This document shows, piece after piece, positions 18,707 through 27,237 of a stretch of 64,000 nt of DNA. The notes below the pieces were generated by a model, which saw nothing but the letters and a program-made list of their open reading frames with translations, was not told the origin of the DNA and ran no database searches. Positions within the stretch are counted from its first letter, which is position 1, and the number at the start of each line of letters is the position of its first letter. The position numbers were made by a program, and so were the translations under genes. The stretch is from Streptomyces sp. LX-29. GTDB taxonomy: Bacteria; Actinomycetota; Actinomycetes; Streptomycetales; Streptomycetaceae. The stretch covers positions 4,659,559 through 4,723,558 of the forward strand of contig NZ_CP089746.1 of assembly GCF_029541745.1 (NCBI RefSeq), read 5' to 3'.

Positions 18707-19989
18707 CCGCGCACGGCGATGCGCCGTCGGGTGCGGGTGCCGGTGTGCCCGCCCGTTCCGTCCCGGCGGAACGCACGCCCACGCCGACCTCGTTCCACGA
18801 GATGTGGAAGGACCTGTTGCCCATCGGCCGCGAAGCGGCCTCGGGCGGATACCGCCGCTTCGCCTGGACCGGGGCCGACGTCGACTGCCGGGAGTGGTTC
18901 CGGGCGCAGGCGGAGTCCCGGGGGCTGGCGTACGAGGTGGACCGGAACGGGAACCAGTGGGCGTGGCTGGGCGACCCGGCCGCCGAGGACGCGGTGGTGA
19001 CGGGCTCGCACCTGGACTCCGTGCCGGACGGCGGCGCGTTCGACGGCCCGCTGGGCGTCGTGTCCTCGTTCGCCGCGCTCGACGAGCTCCGCTCGCGCGG
19101 CGCGCGGCCGATCCGCCCGCTGGCGATCGTCAACTTCGGCGACGAGGAGGGCGCCCGGTTCGGGCTGGCCTGCGTGGGCTCCCGGCTGGCGGCCGGGCAG
19201 CTGACGCCGGAGCAGGCGCACGCGCTGCGCGACGCCGACGGCGTCGGGCTGGCGCACGCCATGGAGCGGGCCGGGTACGACCCGGAGGCGATCGGCCCCG
19301 ACCCCGAGCGCCTCGCCCGCATCGGCGCCTTCGTCGAGCTGCACGTGGAGCAGGGCCGGGCGCTGGACCTGTCCGGGCACCCGATCGGCATCGCGTCCGC
19401 CATCTGGCCGCACGGCCGCTGGCGGTTCGACTTCCACGGCGAGGCCAACCACGCCGGCACCACCCGGCTGGAGGACCGCCGCGACCCGATGCTGACCTAC
19501 GCCAACACCGTGCTCGCCGCGCGCAAGAAGGCGCGGCTGGCCGGTGCGCTGGCCACCTTCGGGAAGGTCAGCGTGGAGCCGAACGGCGTCAACGCCATCC
19601 CCTCGCTGGTGCGCGGCTGGCTGGACTCCCGCGCCGCCGACCAGGAGACGCTGGACGCCGTCGTCGCGGAGATCGAGCGGGCGGCGGTGGAGCGCGGCGA
19701 GCGGGACGGCGTCGACGTCCGGATGACCCGGGAGTCCTTCACCCCCGTGGTGGAGTTCGGGCACGCCCTGCGCGACGAGCTGGCCGCCCTCTTGGGCGAC
19801 GCACCCGTGCTCCCCACCGGCGCGGGACACGACGCGGGTATTTTGTCCGCATCGGTCCCCACGGCCATGCTGTTCGTACGGAATCCCACCGGCGTCTCGC
19901 ACTCGCCCGCGGAAACCGCCGCCGAGGACGACTGCCTCGCCGGAGTGACCGCACTCGCCGACGTACTGGAGGGCCTCGCGTGTCGCTGA
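18703..19989 (+). CDS. M20-family amidohydrolase in the hut operon (allantoate amidohydrolase-like)
   Basis: A di-metal amidohydrolase of 428 aa resembling allantoate and N-carbamoyl-amino-acid hydrolases. Metal and catalytic motifs are 'GSHLDSVPDGGAFDGPLG', 'VNFGDEEGARFG' (the Glu pair) and 'FVELHVEQG'; the dimerisation region has 'WRFDFHGEANHAGTT', and the C-terminus 'LPTGAGHDAGILSASVP'. It overlaps the hutU stop by 4 bp and is followed by hutF with a 10-bp overlap. HutF makes N-formylglutamate, and no HutG is seen here, so this enzyme is a good candidate for the final deformylation to glutamate. That is inference from position; databases usually call it allantoate amidohydrolase. Confidence 0.9.
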
Positions 19990-21326
19990 CACCGCAGACC
20001 TACTGGGCGGAACACGCCTGGCTCGGCACCCATGTCGAGCCGGGCGTCGCCATCGAGACCGGCGCCGACGGTCGCATCACGGCCCTGCGGACGGGGGTGC
20101 CGGCGCCGCCCGTCGGCGGCGTCACCCTCCGCGGGCTGACCCTCCCCGGCCTGGCCAACGCCCACTCGCACGCCTTCCACCGCGCCCTGCGCGGGCTGGT
20201 GCAGATCGGCTCCGGGACCTTCTGGACCTGGCGCGAGTTCATGTACCAGTACGCCGCTCGGCTCACCCCGGATAGCTACTTCGCCCTCGCCCGCGCCGTC
20301 TACGCGGAGATGGCGCTCGCCGGCATCACCTGCGTCGGCGAGTTCCACTACGTCCACCACGCGCCCGGCGGCACCCGGTACGCCGACCCCAACGCCATGG
20401 GCGAGGCCCTGATCGCGGCCGCCGCCGAGGCCGGCATCCGCATCACCCTGCTGGACACCGCCTACCTCTCCTCCGGCTTCGGCGCCGCGCCCTCCCCGCA
20501 CCAGCTGCGCTTCAGCGACGGCACCGCCGACGCCTGGGCCGAGCGGGTCTCGGCGCTGATCCCGGCCCCGCACGCCCGGATCGGCGCGGCCATCCACTCG
20601 GTGCGGGCGGTCCCGGCGGGGCAGCTGGCCACCGTCGCCCAGTGGGCCGCCGACCGGCAGGCGCCGCTCCACGTCCACCTCTCGGAGCAGACCGCCGAGA
20701 ACGACGCCTGCCGCGAGGCGCACGGCCGCACCCCCACCCGGCTGCTGGCCGACCACGGGGCGCTCGGCCCGCGCACCACGGCCGTGCACGCCACGCACCT
20801 CACCGACGAGGACATCGCGCTGCTGGGCTCCACCGGCACCGGCGTGTGCATGTGCCCGACCACCGAGCGCGACCTGGCCGACGGCATCGGCCCGGCCACC
20901 CTGCTGCAGGGCGCGGGCTCCCCGCTGAGCCTGGGCAGCGACAGCCACGCGGTCATCGACATCCTCGAAGAGGCCCGCGCGATGGAGCTGGACGAGCGGC
21001 TGCGCACCCGCACCCGGGGCCACTGGACCGCCGCCCAACTGCTGCGCGCGGCCACCGAGGACGGCCACACGGCGCTCGGTTGGGACAGCGCCGGACGGAT
21101 AGAGAGCGGCGCGCTCGCCGACTTCACCACGGTCCGGCTGGACTCGGTGCGCACCGCGGGCCCGCTGCCCCGGCTGGGCGCCGAGGTCGCCGTCTTCGCG
21201 GCCTCCAACGCGGACGTGCTGCACACCGTGGTCGGCGGCCGCCACATCGTCCGGGACGGGCAGCACCAGCTGGTGCCGCAGGTCCCGCTAGCCCTGTCCG
21301 AGTCCATCGCCGCGCTGCGTGAGTGA
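19980..21326 (+). CDS. hutF: Formimidoylglutamate deiminase
   Basis: An amidohydrolase-superfamily enzyme of 448 aa that converts N-formimino-L-glutamate to N-formyl-L-glutamate and ammonia. The zinc ligands are seen in 'LPGLANAHSHAFHRALRGL' (HxH), 'APLHVHLSEQTAEND', 'TAVHATHLTDEDI' and 'LSLGSDSHAVIDILEEAR'. 'FWTWREFMYQYA' and 'GEFHYVHH' are typical of HutF. The GTG at 19980 overlaps the end of the previous gene by 10 bp, showing translational coupling. HutF commits the pathway to the formylglutamate route rather than to direct formamide release. Confidence 0.95.
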   Translation: MSLTPQTYWAEHAWLGTHVEPGVAIETGADGRITALRTGVPAPPVGGVTLRGLTLPGLANAHSHAFHRALRGLVQIGSGTFWTWREFMYQYAARLTPDSYFALARAVYAEMALAGITCVGEFHYVHHAPGGTRYADPNAMGEALIAAAAEAGIRITLLDTAYLSSGFGAAPSPHQLRFSDGTADAWAERVSALIPAPHARIGAAIHSVRAVPAGQLATVAQWAADRQAPLHVHLSEQTAENDACREAHGRTPTRLLADHGALGPRTTAVHATHLTDEDIALLGSTGTGVCMCPTTERDLADGIGPATLLQGAGSPLSLGSDSHAVIDILEEARAMELDERLRTRTRGHWTAAQLLRAATEDGHTALGWDSAGRIESGALADFTTVRLDSVRTAGPLPRLGAEVAVFAASNADVLHTVVGGRHIVRDGQHQLVPQVPLALSESIAALRE

Positions 21327-21372
21327 ACGGCCCGACGGCACCGGCCACCCGGCCGAAGGAGAGCCCCCCGCG

Positions 21373-22770
21373 ATGAACCCCACGCCCCACCCGCACACCC
21401 ACACACCCCTGGTCCAGCCCCCCGCGCCCACCGGGCCGGGCGGGGTGGACACCACCGCCATCGTCAACATCGCCGGCCTGGTCACCAACGACCCCGAGAT
21501 CGGTGAGGGCCCGCTCGGACTGCTGAAGGACGCGGCGGTCGTCATCGAGGGCGACCGCGTCGCCTGGGTCGGCCCGTCGAGCAAGGTCCCCGGCACCGAC
21601 AACCGGGTCGACGCCGAGGGCCGGGCGGTCATCCCCGGCTTCGTCGACTCCCACTCCCACCTGGTCTTCGCCGGAGACCGCACCGAGGAGTTCAACGCCC
21701 GCATGTCGGGCCGGAGCTACAGCGCCGGCGGCATCCGCACCACCGTCGCCGCCACCCGCTCCGCCTCCAACAACGAGCTGCACGACAACGTGGCCCGCTA
21801 CCGGCGGGAGGCGCTGCGCCAGGGCACCACCACCATCGAGATCAAGTCCGGCTACGGGCTGACCACCGAGCACGAGGCGCGCGCCCTGCGCATCGCCGCC
21901 GCGCACACCGACGAGGTCACCTACCTCGGCGCGCACGTGGTCGCCCCGGAGTTCGCCGACCGGCCCGACGCCTACGTCGAGCTGGTCACCGGGCCGATGC
22001 TGGACGCCTGCGCCCCGCACGCCCGCTGGGTCGACGTCTTCTGCGAGCAGGGCGCCTTCGACGGGGACCAGGCGCGGGCCGTCCTCACCGCCGGCATCGC
22101 GCGCGGCCTGCTGCCGCGCGTGCACGCCAACCAGCTCTCGTACGGCCCCGGCGTGCAGCTGGCCGTGGAGCTCGGCGCCGCCTCCGCCGACCACTGCACC
22201 CACCTCTCCGACGAGGACGTGGACGCGCTGGCGAACGGCTCCACGGTGGCCACGCTGCTGCCCGGCGCCGAGTTCTCCACCCGGGCGACCTACCCGGACG
22301 CGCGCCGGCTGCTGGACGCCGGTGTCACCGTCGCCCTGTCGCCCGACTGCAACCCGGGCTCGTCCTTCACCAGCTCGATGCCGTTCTGTATCGCGGTGGC
22401 CGTGCGGGACATGCGGATGACGCCCGACGAGGCCGTCTGGTCGGCCACCGCGGGCGGCGCGGCGGCGCTGCGCCGCACCGACGTCGGGCGCGTCAGCCCC
22501 GGCGCCCGCGCCGACCTGGCGCTGCTCGACGCCCCCTCCCATGTCCACCTCGCCTACCGCCCCGCCGTCTGTCGTACGGGCCGTCTGTCGCAGGGCCGTC
22601 TCTCGTACGGGGCCTCCGGCCCGTACGGCCGTCCGCCGTGCGGGCCGTCCGCCGTACGGTCCCCGGGCGCTCAGCCCGCCGCCTGGATCCGCCCCTCGAC
22701 CAGGTGCAGCCGGGGCAGCGTGCCCGGTGCCGAGGTGACGCCGGTGACCTCGATGCCCGCGCGGGCGTAG
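21373..22770 (+). CDS. hutI: Imidazolonepropionase with abnormal C-terminus
   Basis: The third enzyme of histidine breakdown, opening the imidazolone ring to formimino-glutamate. The catalytic core is complete: 'GFVDSHSHLVFAGDR' (HxH), 'GGIRTTVAATR', 'IKSGYGLTTEHEARALR', 'YLGAHVVAPEFA', 'VHANQLSYGPG' and 'ALSPDCNPGSSFTSSMPFC'. After 'LLDAPSHVHLAYRP' (ending near 22563) the usual last ~16 residues (GVPLV-x-AVW...RVV in other streptomycetes, from memory) are missing. They are replaced by about 70 residues of Arg/Gly/Ser-rich sequence translated from a GTACGG-rich stretch, which even overlaps the convergent methyltransferase gene by 100 bp. This looks like a rearrangement junction. The ATG at 21373 has GAAGGAG upstream; an earlier GTG at 21319 is possible. 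Activity may be kept, since only the last strand is lost. Confidence 0.88.
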   Translation: MNPTPHPHTHTPLVQPPAPTGPGGVDTTAIVNIAGLVTNDPEIGEGPLGLLKDAAVVIEGDRVAWVGPSSKVPGTDNRVDAEGRAVIPGFVDSHSHLVFAGDRTEEFNARMSGRSYSAGGIRTTVAATRSASNNELHDNVARYRREALRQGTTTIEIKSGYGLTTEHEARALRIAAAHTDEVTYLGAHVVAPEFADRPDAYVELVTGPMLDACAPHARWVDVFCEQGAFDGDQARAVLTAGIARGLLPRVHANQLSYGPGVQLAVELGAASADHCTHLSDEDVDALANGSTVATLLPGAEFSTRATYPDARRLLDAGVTVALSPDCNPGSSFTSSMPFCIAVAVRDMRMTPDEAVWSATAGGAAALRRTDVGRVSPGARADLALLDAPSHVHLAYRPAVCRTGRLSQGRLSYGASGPYGRPPCGPSAVRSPGAQPAAWIRPSTRCSRGSVPGAEVTPVTSMPARA

Positions 22771-23726
22771 AGCGCCTCGAACTCGCCCCGGCTGTGCTTC
22801 TGGCCGCCCATGTTGAGCAGCAGGAACAGATCGAGCGCGGTGGTGATCGTCATCTCGTCGGGGTGGGCGTCGACCAGGCTGTCGACCACCACCACCCGGG
22901 CCCCGGGGCGGGCGGCGGCCCGGATGTTGCGGAGCACCGCGACGGAGAAATCGTCCGGCCAGTCCAGCAGGTTCTTCAGCACGTAGACGTCGGCGTCGAC
23001 GGGGACGGACTCCAGGCAGTTGCCGCCCAGGATCCGGGTGCGGGAGCCGAGTTCGCCGCCCTCCCGCAGCTCCTCGTAGGCGCCCGGGACCACCGTCTCC
23101 AGGTCGAACAGCACGCCGTGCAGGTGCGGGTTGTGACGCAGCAGCGTGCGCAGCAGATGGCCCTGGCCGCCGCCGATGTCCACCAGCGTGGCGGCCGTGG
23201 ACAGGTCCAGCGCCTCGGCCACCGCCGCCGAGCTGCGGATGCTCGACTCGGTCATGGCCTGGGCGAAGACCTTCTCGTCGGCGGGGGCGTCCTCCTTCAG
23301 ATAGGTGTAGAAGTCCTTGCCGAACACGCGGGGGATGACGCTCTCGCCGCTGCGCAGGGCGTCCTCCAGCCGGGGCCAGGACTGCCAGGTCCACGGCGAG
23401 CCGACCCACAGCACGATCGCCCGCAGGCTCTGCGGGTGGTCCTCGCGCAGCAGGACCGAGACGTCGGTGTGGGCGAAGTGGCGCGGCTGGGGCTCGACGA
23501 AGACCCCGTACGAGGTCAGGGTGCGCAGCAGCCGGTAGAGGCGGTGCGCGTCCAGGCCCACCTTCTCGGCGAGCTTCTCCACGGGCAGCGGGTCGTCGTC
23601 GAGGACGTCGGGCACGCGCAGTCGCGCGGCCGTCTGCACCGCCGCCGCCACGCCGGCGCTGAAGGCCAGCTCTCCGAGCCTCCGGAACGCCTCGTCACCG
23701 GTGCCGTGCTGTGCGGTCGCAGTCAT
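22671..23726 (-). CDS. SAM-dependent O-methyltransferase (TcmN/TcmO type)
   Basis: A 351-aa small-molecule O-methyltransferase. A winged-helix dimerisation domain (about residues 15-105: 'LLRTLTSYGVFVEPQPRHF') is followed by a Rossmann domain with the SAM loop 'ATLVDIGGGQGHLL' (about 180), the acidic 'GVLFDLETVV', and the later motifs 'DVYVLKNLLDWPDD' and 'ARVVVVDSLVD'. Catalytic His is replaced by the Lys-Asn pair at the usual 'LxxxLHDW' site (here LKNLLDW), which is notable. It faces away from the polyketide operon across a 361-bp intergenic region, so it is probably a tailoring enzyme of that pathway. GAGAGGTGA precedes the ATG. Confidence 0.88.
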   Translation of the reverse strand: MTATAQHGTGDEAFRRLGELAFSAGVAAAVQTAARLRVPDVLDDDPLPVEKLAEKVGLDAHRLYRLLRTLTSYGVFVEPQPRHFAHTDVSVLLREDHPQSLRAIVLWVGSPWTWQSWPRLEDALRSGESVIPRVFGKDFYTYLKEDAPADEKVFAQAMTESSIRSSAAVAEALDLSTAATLVDIGGGQGHLLRTLLRHNPHLHGVLFDLETVVPGAYEELREGGELGSRTRILGGNCLESVPVDADVYVLKNLLDWPDDFSVAVLRNIRAAARPGARVVVVDSLVDAHPDEMTITTALDLFLLLNMGGQKHSRGEFEALYARAGIEVTGVTSAPGTLPRLHLVEGRIQAAG

Positions 23727-24087
23727 GGGCGGATCACCTCTCGATGCCGGTCGGGGGTCGGGCACGAGGCTGGTGCCCCGCGCTGGTGGGGCGCTGTCGC
23801 GCGACTGTCGCGGCGCTGTCGCTCCCGTGGGGCGCGGACGATCCGCCGACCAGCGGGGTGCCATCCGAGGCGGTGAGCATCGACCCGGAGAGGTCCGGAG
23901 AGGCCGGCGACGACCGCCGAGAGCCGGCGACGACCGCCGAGAGCCGACGCCGACGGGCGAGACCCGGCGCCGACGGGCGAGAGCCGACGCCGACCGGCGA
24001 AAGCCGACGCCGACGCCGACGCCGCCGACGACGACGACCGGCGACAGCCGGCGCGGCCGGCGCCTCCGGGACGGGACGGGAGTCGAT
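23727..24087. repeat. Intergenic region with phased 20-bp and 10-bp repeats upstream of the PKS operon
   Basis: This is the divergent control region between the methyltransferase and the polyketide operon. CCGGAGAGGT/CCGGAGAGGC is a 10-bp direct repeat at 23885-23904. It is followed by five contiguous 20-bp units from 23903 to 24002: two identical GCCGGCGACGACCGCCGAGA, then GCCGACGCCGACGGGCGAGA, CCCGGCGCCGACGGGCGAGA and GCCGACGCCGACCGGCGAAA. The array decays into GAC/GCC triplets up to about 24060. Units of 10 and 20 bp would place copies on one face of the helix. It may bind a regulator or simply be slippage DNA. Confidence 0.75.
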
Positions 24088-24417
24088 ATGCACCGAACGT
24101 TGATCGTGGCTCGGATGAACCCCGAGGACGTGGCCGGGGTGTCCGAGGTGTTCCGCTGGTCCGACGGCACCGAGCTGCCACACCTCATCGGCGTCCGCCG
24201 AAGGACCCTGTTCCGCTTCCACGACCTCTATCTGCACCTGGTCGAGGCGGACGGTGAGGACACCACCGAGCGGCTGTACGAACACCGCCGGCACCCGCTG
24301 TTCCAGGAGATCCACGAGCGGCTGCTGCCCTACATCCGGCCGTACGACCCGAACTGGTCCGAGCCCCGGCACGCCATGGCCGTGCCGTTCTACCGCTGGG
24401 AGAACGAGCGTGACTGA
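24088..24417 (+). CDS. TcmI-family type II polyketide cyclase
   Basis: A 109-aa dimeric alpha/beta-barrel (ferredoxin-like) cyclase of the TcmI/WhiE-ORFVII family, acting on an ACP-released aromatic intermediate to close a late ring. Family features are 'TLIVARMNPEDVAGVSEVF', 'LPHLIGVRRRTLFRFHDLYLHLVE' (in part: GVRRRTLFRFHDLYLHLVE), 'FQEIHERLLPYIRPYDP' and the ending 'AMAVPFYRWE'. It overlaps the KSalpha start by 8 bp. A cyclase as first gene of the operon directly before KSalpha recalls the tetracenomycin order (tcmI, J, K, L, M, N), but the cupin gene (tcmJ type) is absent here. Confidence 0.93.
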   Translation: MHRTLIVARMNPEDVAGVSEVFRWSDGTELPHLIGVRRRTLFRFHDLYLHLVEADGEDTTERLYEHRRHPLFQEIHERLLPYIRPYDPNWSEPRHAMAVPFYRWENERD

Positions 24418-25687
24418 GCGGGGCGGCAGGCGAGCCGTCATCACCGGCATGGGCGTGGTGGCGCCCGGTGGGCTCGACGTACCGGAGTTCTGGTCCTGTC
24501 TGACCGCCGGCCGCACCGCCACCCGCACCATCAGCCTCTTCGACGCGTCGCTGTTCCGCTGCCAGGTGGCGGCCGAGTGCGACTTCGACCCGGAGAGCCG
24601 CGGGCTGACCCCGCAGGAGATCCGGCGGATGGACCGCGCGGTGCAGCTCGCGGTGGTCGCCACCCGCGAGGCGCTGGCCGACAGCGGGCTGGTCACCGGG
24701 GAGCTCGCCCCGCACCGCACCGCCGTCGCCATCGGCAACGCGGTGGGCTCCACCATGCTGATGGAGAGCGAGTACACGGTCATCTCCGACGGCGGGCGCC
24801 GCTGGCTGTGCGACGAGGAGTACGGCGTACGCCACCTCTACGGCGCGGTGGTGCCGAGCACCGCCGCCGCCGAGGTGGCCTGGCTGAGCGGGGCCGAGGG
24901 GCCCGCCGCGGTCGTCTCCACCGGCTGCACCTCGGGCCTGGACGCCGTCGGGTACGCCGCCCAGCTCATCGAGGAGGGCGCCGCCGACGTGGTCATCGGC
25001 GGCGCCACCGACGCCCCCATCTCCCCGATCACCGTGGCCTGCTTCGACGCGCTGAAGGCCACCTCCACCCGCAACAAGGAGCCGGAGCGGGCCTGTCGCC
25101 CCTTCGACCTGGAGCGCGACGGGCTGGTGCTGGGCGAGGGCGCGGCGGTCTTCGTGCTGGAGGAGCGCGGCCGGGCGGCGCGCCGCGACGCGCACGTCTA
25201 CTGCGAGGTGGCCGGCTACGCCAACCGCGCCAACGCCTTCCACATGACCGGCCTCAAGCCCGACGGCCGGGAGCTGGCCGAGGCGATCACCCAGGCGCTG
25301 CGCTCCGCCGGCATCGCCCCGGAGCAGGTCGACTACGTCAACGCCCACGGCTCCGGGACCCGGCAGAACGACCGGCACGAGACCGCCGCGTTCAAGCGCA
25401 GCCTGGGCGATCACGCCCGCCGGGTGCCGGTCAGCTCCATCAAGTCGATGATCGGCCACTCGCTGGGCGCGATCGGCGCGATCGAGGTCGCCGCCTCCGC
25501 GCTCGCCATCGAGCACGGCGTGGTGCCGCCCACCGCCAACCTCACCGCCCGCGACCCGGAGTGCGACCTGGACTACGTGCCGAATCATGCGCGGGAGCAC
25601 CGCACCGATGTGGTGCTCAGCGTCGGCAGCGGCTTCGGCGGCTTCCAGACGGCGGTCGTGCTCACCTCGCCGAGGAGGCTCCGATGA
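24410..25687 (+). CDS. Type II PKS ketosynthase alpha subunit
   Basis: A 425-aa catalytic ketosynthase subunit of a minimal type II PKS, which repeatedly condenses malonyl-ACP into an aromatic poly-beta-ketone. The nucleophile is Cys173 in 'VVSTGCTSGLDAVG', and the two catalytic histidines are His313 ('VNAHGSGTRQNDRHE') and His350 ('SMIGHSLGAIGAIE'). The KS signature 'PERACRPFDLERDGLVLGEGAAV' (in part: RPFDLERDGLVLGEGAA) is intact. The GTG start overlaps the cyclase gene, and the stop overlaps the CLF start (ATGA). The product class cannot be read from this alone; comparison with tcmK and whiE would place it. Confidence 0.96.
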   Translation: MTERGGRRAVITGMGVVAPGGLDVPEFWSCLTAGRTATRTISLFDASLFRCQVAAECDFDPESRGLTPQEIRRMDRAVQLAVVATREALADSGLVTGELAPHRTAVAIGNAVGSTMLMESEYTVISDGGRRWLCDEEYGVRHLYGAVVPSTAAAEVAWLSGAEGPAAVVSTGCTSGLDAVGYAAQLIEEGAADVVIGGATDAPISPITVACFDALKATSTRNKEPERACRPFDLERDGLVLGEGAAVFVLEERGRAARRDAHVYCEVAGYANRANAFHMTGLKPDGRELAEAITQALRSAGIAPEQVDYVNAHGSGTRQNDRHETAAFKRSLGDHARRVPVSSIKSMIGHSLGAIGAIEVAASALAIEHGVVPPTANLTARDPECDLDYVPNHAREHRTDVVLSVGSGFGGFQTAVVLTSPRRLR

Positions 25688-26916
25688 GTGGCGAGACCGT
25701 GGTCACCGGGCTCGGCGTGGTGGCGCCCACCGGCACCGGCACCGACGCCTACTGGGCCACCACGCTGGCCGGCAAGAGCGCCGTCGACCGCATCCAGCGC
25801 TTCGACCCCTCCGGCTACACCACCCAGCTCGCCGGGGAGGTGCGGGACTTCGACGAGGCCGCGGCGGCCGACCACGTGCCCGCGCGGCTGCTGGCGCAGA
25901 CCGACCGGATGACCCACTTCGCCTTCGCCGCCGCCGCCATGGCGCTGACGGACGCCGGGGCCGACCCGGCGGACTTCCCCGAGTACGAGATGGCGGTGGT
26001 GACCGCGAACTCCTCCGGCGGCGTGGAGTTCGGCCAGCGCGAGCTGGAGAAGCTGTGGAGCGGCGGCCCGCTGCGGGTCAGCGCGTACATGTCGGTGGCC
26101 TGGTTCTACGCGGCCACCACCGGCCAGCTCTCCATCCTGCACGGGATGCGCGGCCCCTGCGGGCTGCTCGCCACCGAGCAGGCGGGCGGCCTGGACGCCG
26201 TCGGACACGCCCGCCGCCAACTGCGCGGCGGCGCCCGGCTGGCGCTGACCGGCGGCACCGACGCCCCGCTCTCCCCGGCCTGCATGGTCGCCCAGCTGGC
26301 GACCGGACGGCTGAGCCGGGTCGCCGACCCGACCGCCGCCTATCTGCCGTTCGACGCCCGAGCCGGCGGCCATGTGCCCGGCGAGGGCGGCGCGATCATG
26401 GTCCTGGAGCGGCGCGAGGACGCGCTGCGGCGCGGCGTGGACCGGCTCTACGGCGAGGTGGCCGGCTACGCGGCCAGCTTCGACCCGCCGCCGGGCTCCG
26501 GCCGCGCGCCCACCCTGCGCCGGGCCGTCGAGGCCGCCCTGGCCGACGCCCGGATCGGCCCGGACGAGGTGGACGCGGTCTTCGCCGACGGCGCCGGCGT
26601 CCCCGCCCTGGACCGCGCCGAGGCGGCCGCCCTGGTCGCCGTCTTCGGCCCGCGCGGGGTGCCCGTCACCGTGCCCAAGACCGCCACCGGGCGCCTCTAC
26701 GCCGGTGCCGCCGCGCTGGACGTGGCCACGGCCCTGCTCGCCCTCGACGACCAGGTGATCCCGCCCACCGTCCACGTGCTGGACCCGCCCGCCGGGGCGC
26801 CGCCTTTGGACCTGGTGCGCGGCGCCCCGCGCGAGACGCCGCTGCGCCACGTGCTGGTGGTGGCGCGCGGCTACGGGGGCTTCAACGCGGCCGTGGTGCT
26901 GCGCGCGCCCCGCTGA
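25684..26916 (+). CDS. Type II PKS chain-length factor (KSbeta)
   Basis: The 410-aa non-condensing partner of KSalpha; the heterodimer sets the length of the chain. In place of the active-site Cys it has Gln166 in 'LATEQAGGLDAVG', the hallmark of a CLF, which can decarboxylate malonyl-ACP to prime the chain. The KS fold is otherwise retained: 'VTANSSGGVEFGQRELEKLW', 'GGTDAPLSPACMVA', 'PFDARAGGHVPGEGGAIMV' and 'PKTATGRLYAGAAAL'. It is coupled to KSalpha by a 4-bp ATGA overlap. The gate residues that set chain length were not assigned. Confidence 0.95.
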   Translation: MSGETVVTGLGVVAPTGTGTDAYWATTLAGKSAVDRIQRFDPSGYTTQLAGEVRDFDEAAAADHVPARLLAQTDRMTHFAFAAAAMALTDAGADPADFPEYEMAVVTANSSGGVEFGQRELEKLWSGGPLRVSAYMSVAWFYAATTGQLSILHGMRGPCGLLATEQAGGLDAVGHARRQLRGGARLALTGGTDAPLSPACMVAQLATGRLSRVADPTAAYLPFDARAGGHVPGEGGAIMVLERREDALRRGVDRLYGEVAGYAASFDPPPGSGRAPTLRRAVEAALADARIGPDEVDAVFADGAGVPALDRAEAAALVAVFGPRGVPVTVPKTATGRLYAGAAALDVATALLALDDQVIPPTVHVLDPPAGAPPLDLVRGAPRETPLRHVLVVARGYGGFNAAVVLRAPR

Positions 26917-26975
26917 GCCCTTCTCCGCACCACCGCGATCCGTGATTCGTACGACGACACCGACAAGGAGCACCC

Positions 26976-27236
26976 ATGAGTACCCCGCTCACCCTCGACC
27001 GACTGCGTCAGATCATGCGCGCCACCCTCGGCAGCGCCGCCGACGGCCTCGACCTGGACGGCGAGATCCTGGACACGCCCTTCGCCGACCTGGAGGTCGA
27101 CTCGCTCGCCGTGCTGGAGATCGTCACCCAGATCCAGGACGAGTACCGGATGCGCATCCCGGACGACGCCGTCGACACCATGAAGACGCCCCGCGCGGTG
27201 CTCGACTACGTCAACGAGCACGTCGAGGTGGGCTGA
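26976..27236 (+). CDS. Acyl carrier protein of the type II PKS
   Basis: An 86-aa ACP. The phosphopantetheine attachment site is Ser43 in 'LEVDSLAVLEI'. Helix I ('TLDRLRQIMRATLG'), the acidic helix II-III region and the C-terminal 'TPRAVLDYVNEHVEVG' fit the family, as does the length. It lies 59 bp after the CLF gene with AAGGAG before the ATG, the largest gap in the operon and a sign of its own strong ribosome site, as is usual for ACPs that are needed in excess. It is followed after 1 bp by the aromatase gene. Confidence 0.95.
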   Translation: MSTPLTLDRLRQIMRATLGSAADGLDLDGEILDTPFADLEVDSLAVLEIVTQIQDEYRMRIPDDAVDTMKTPRAVLDYVNEHVEVG

Positions 27237-27237
27237 G

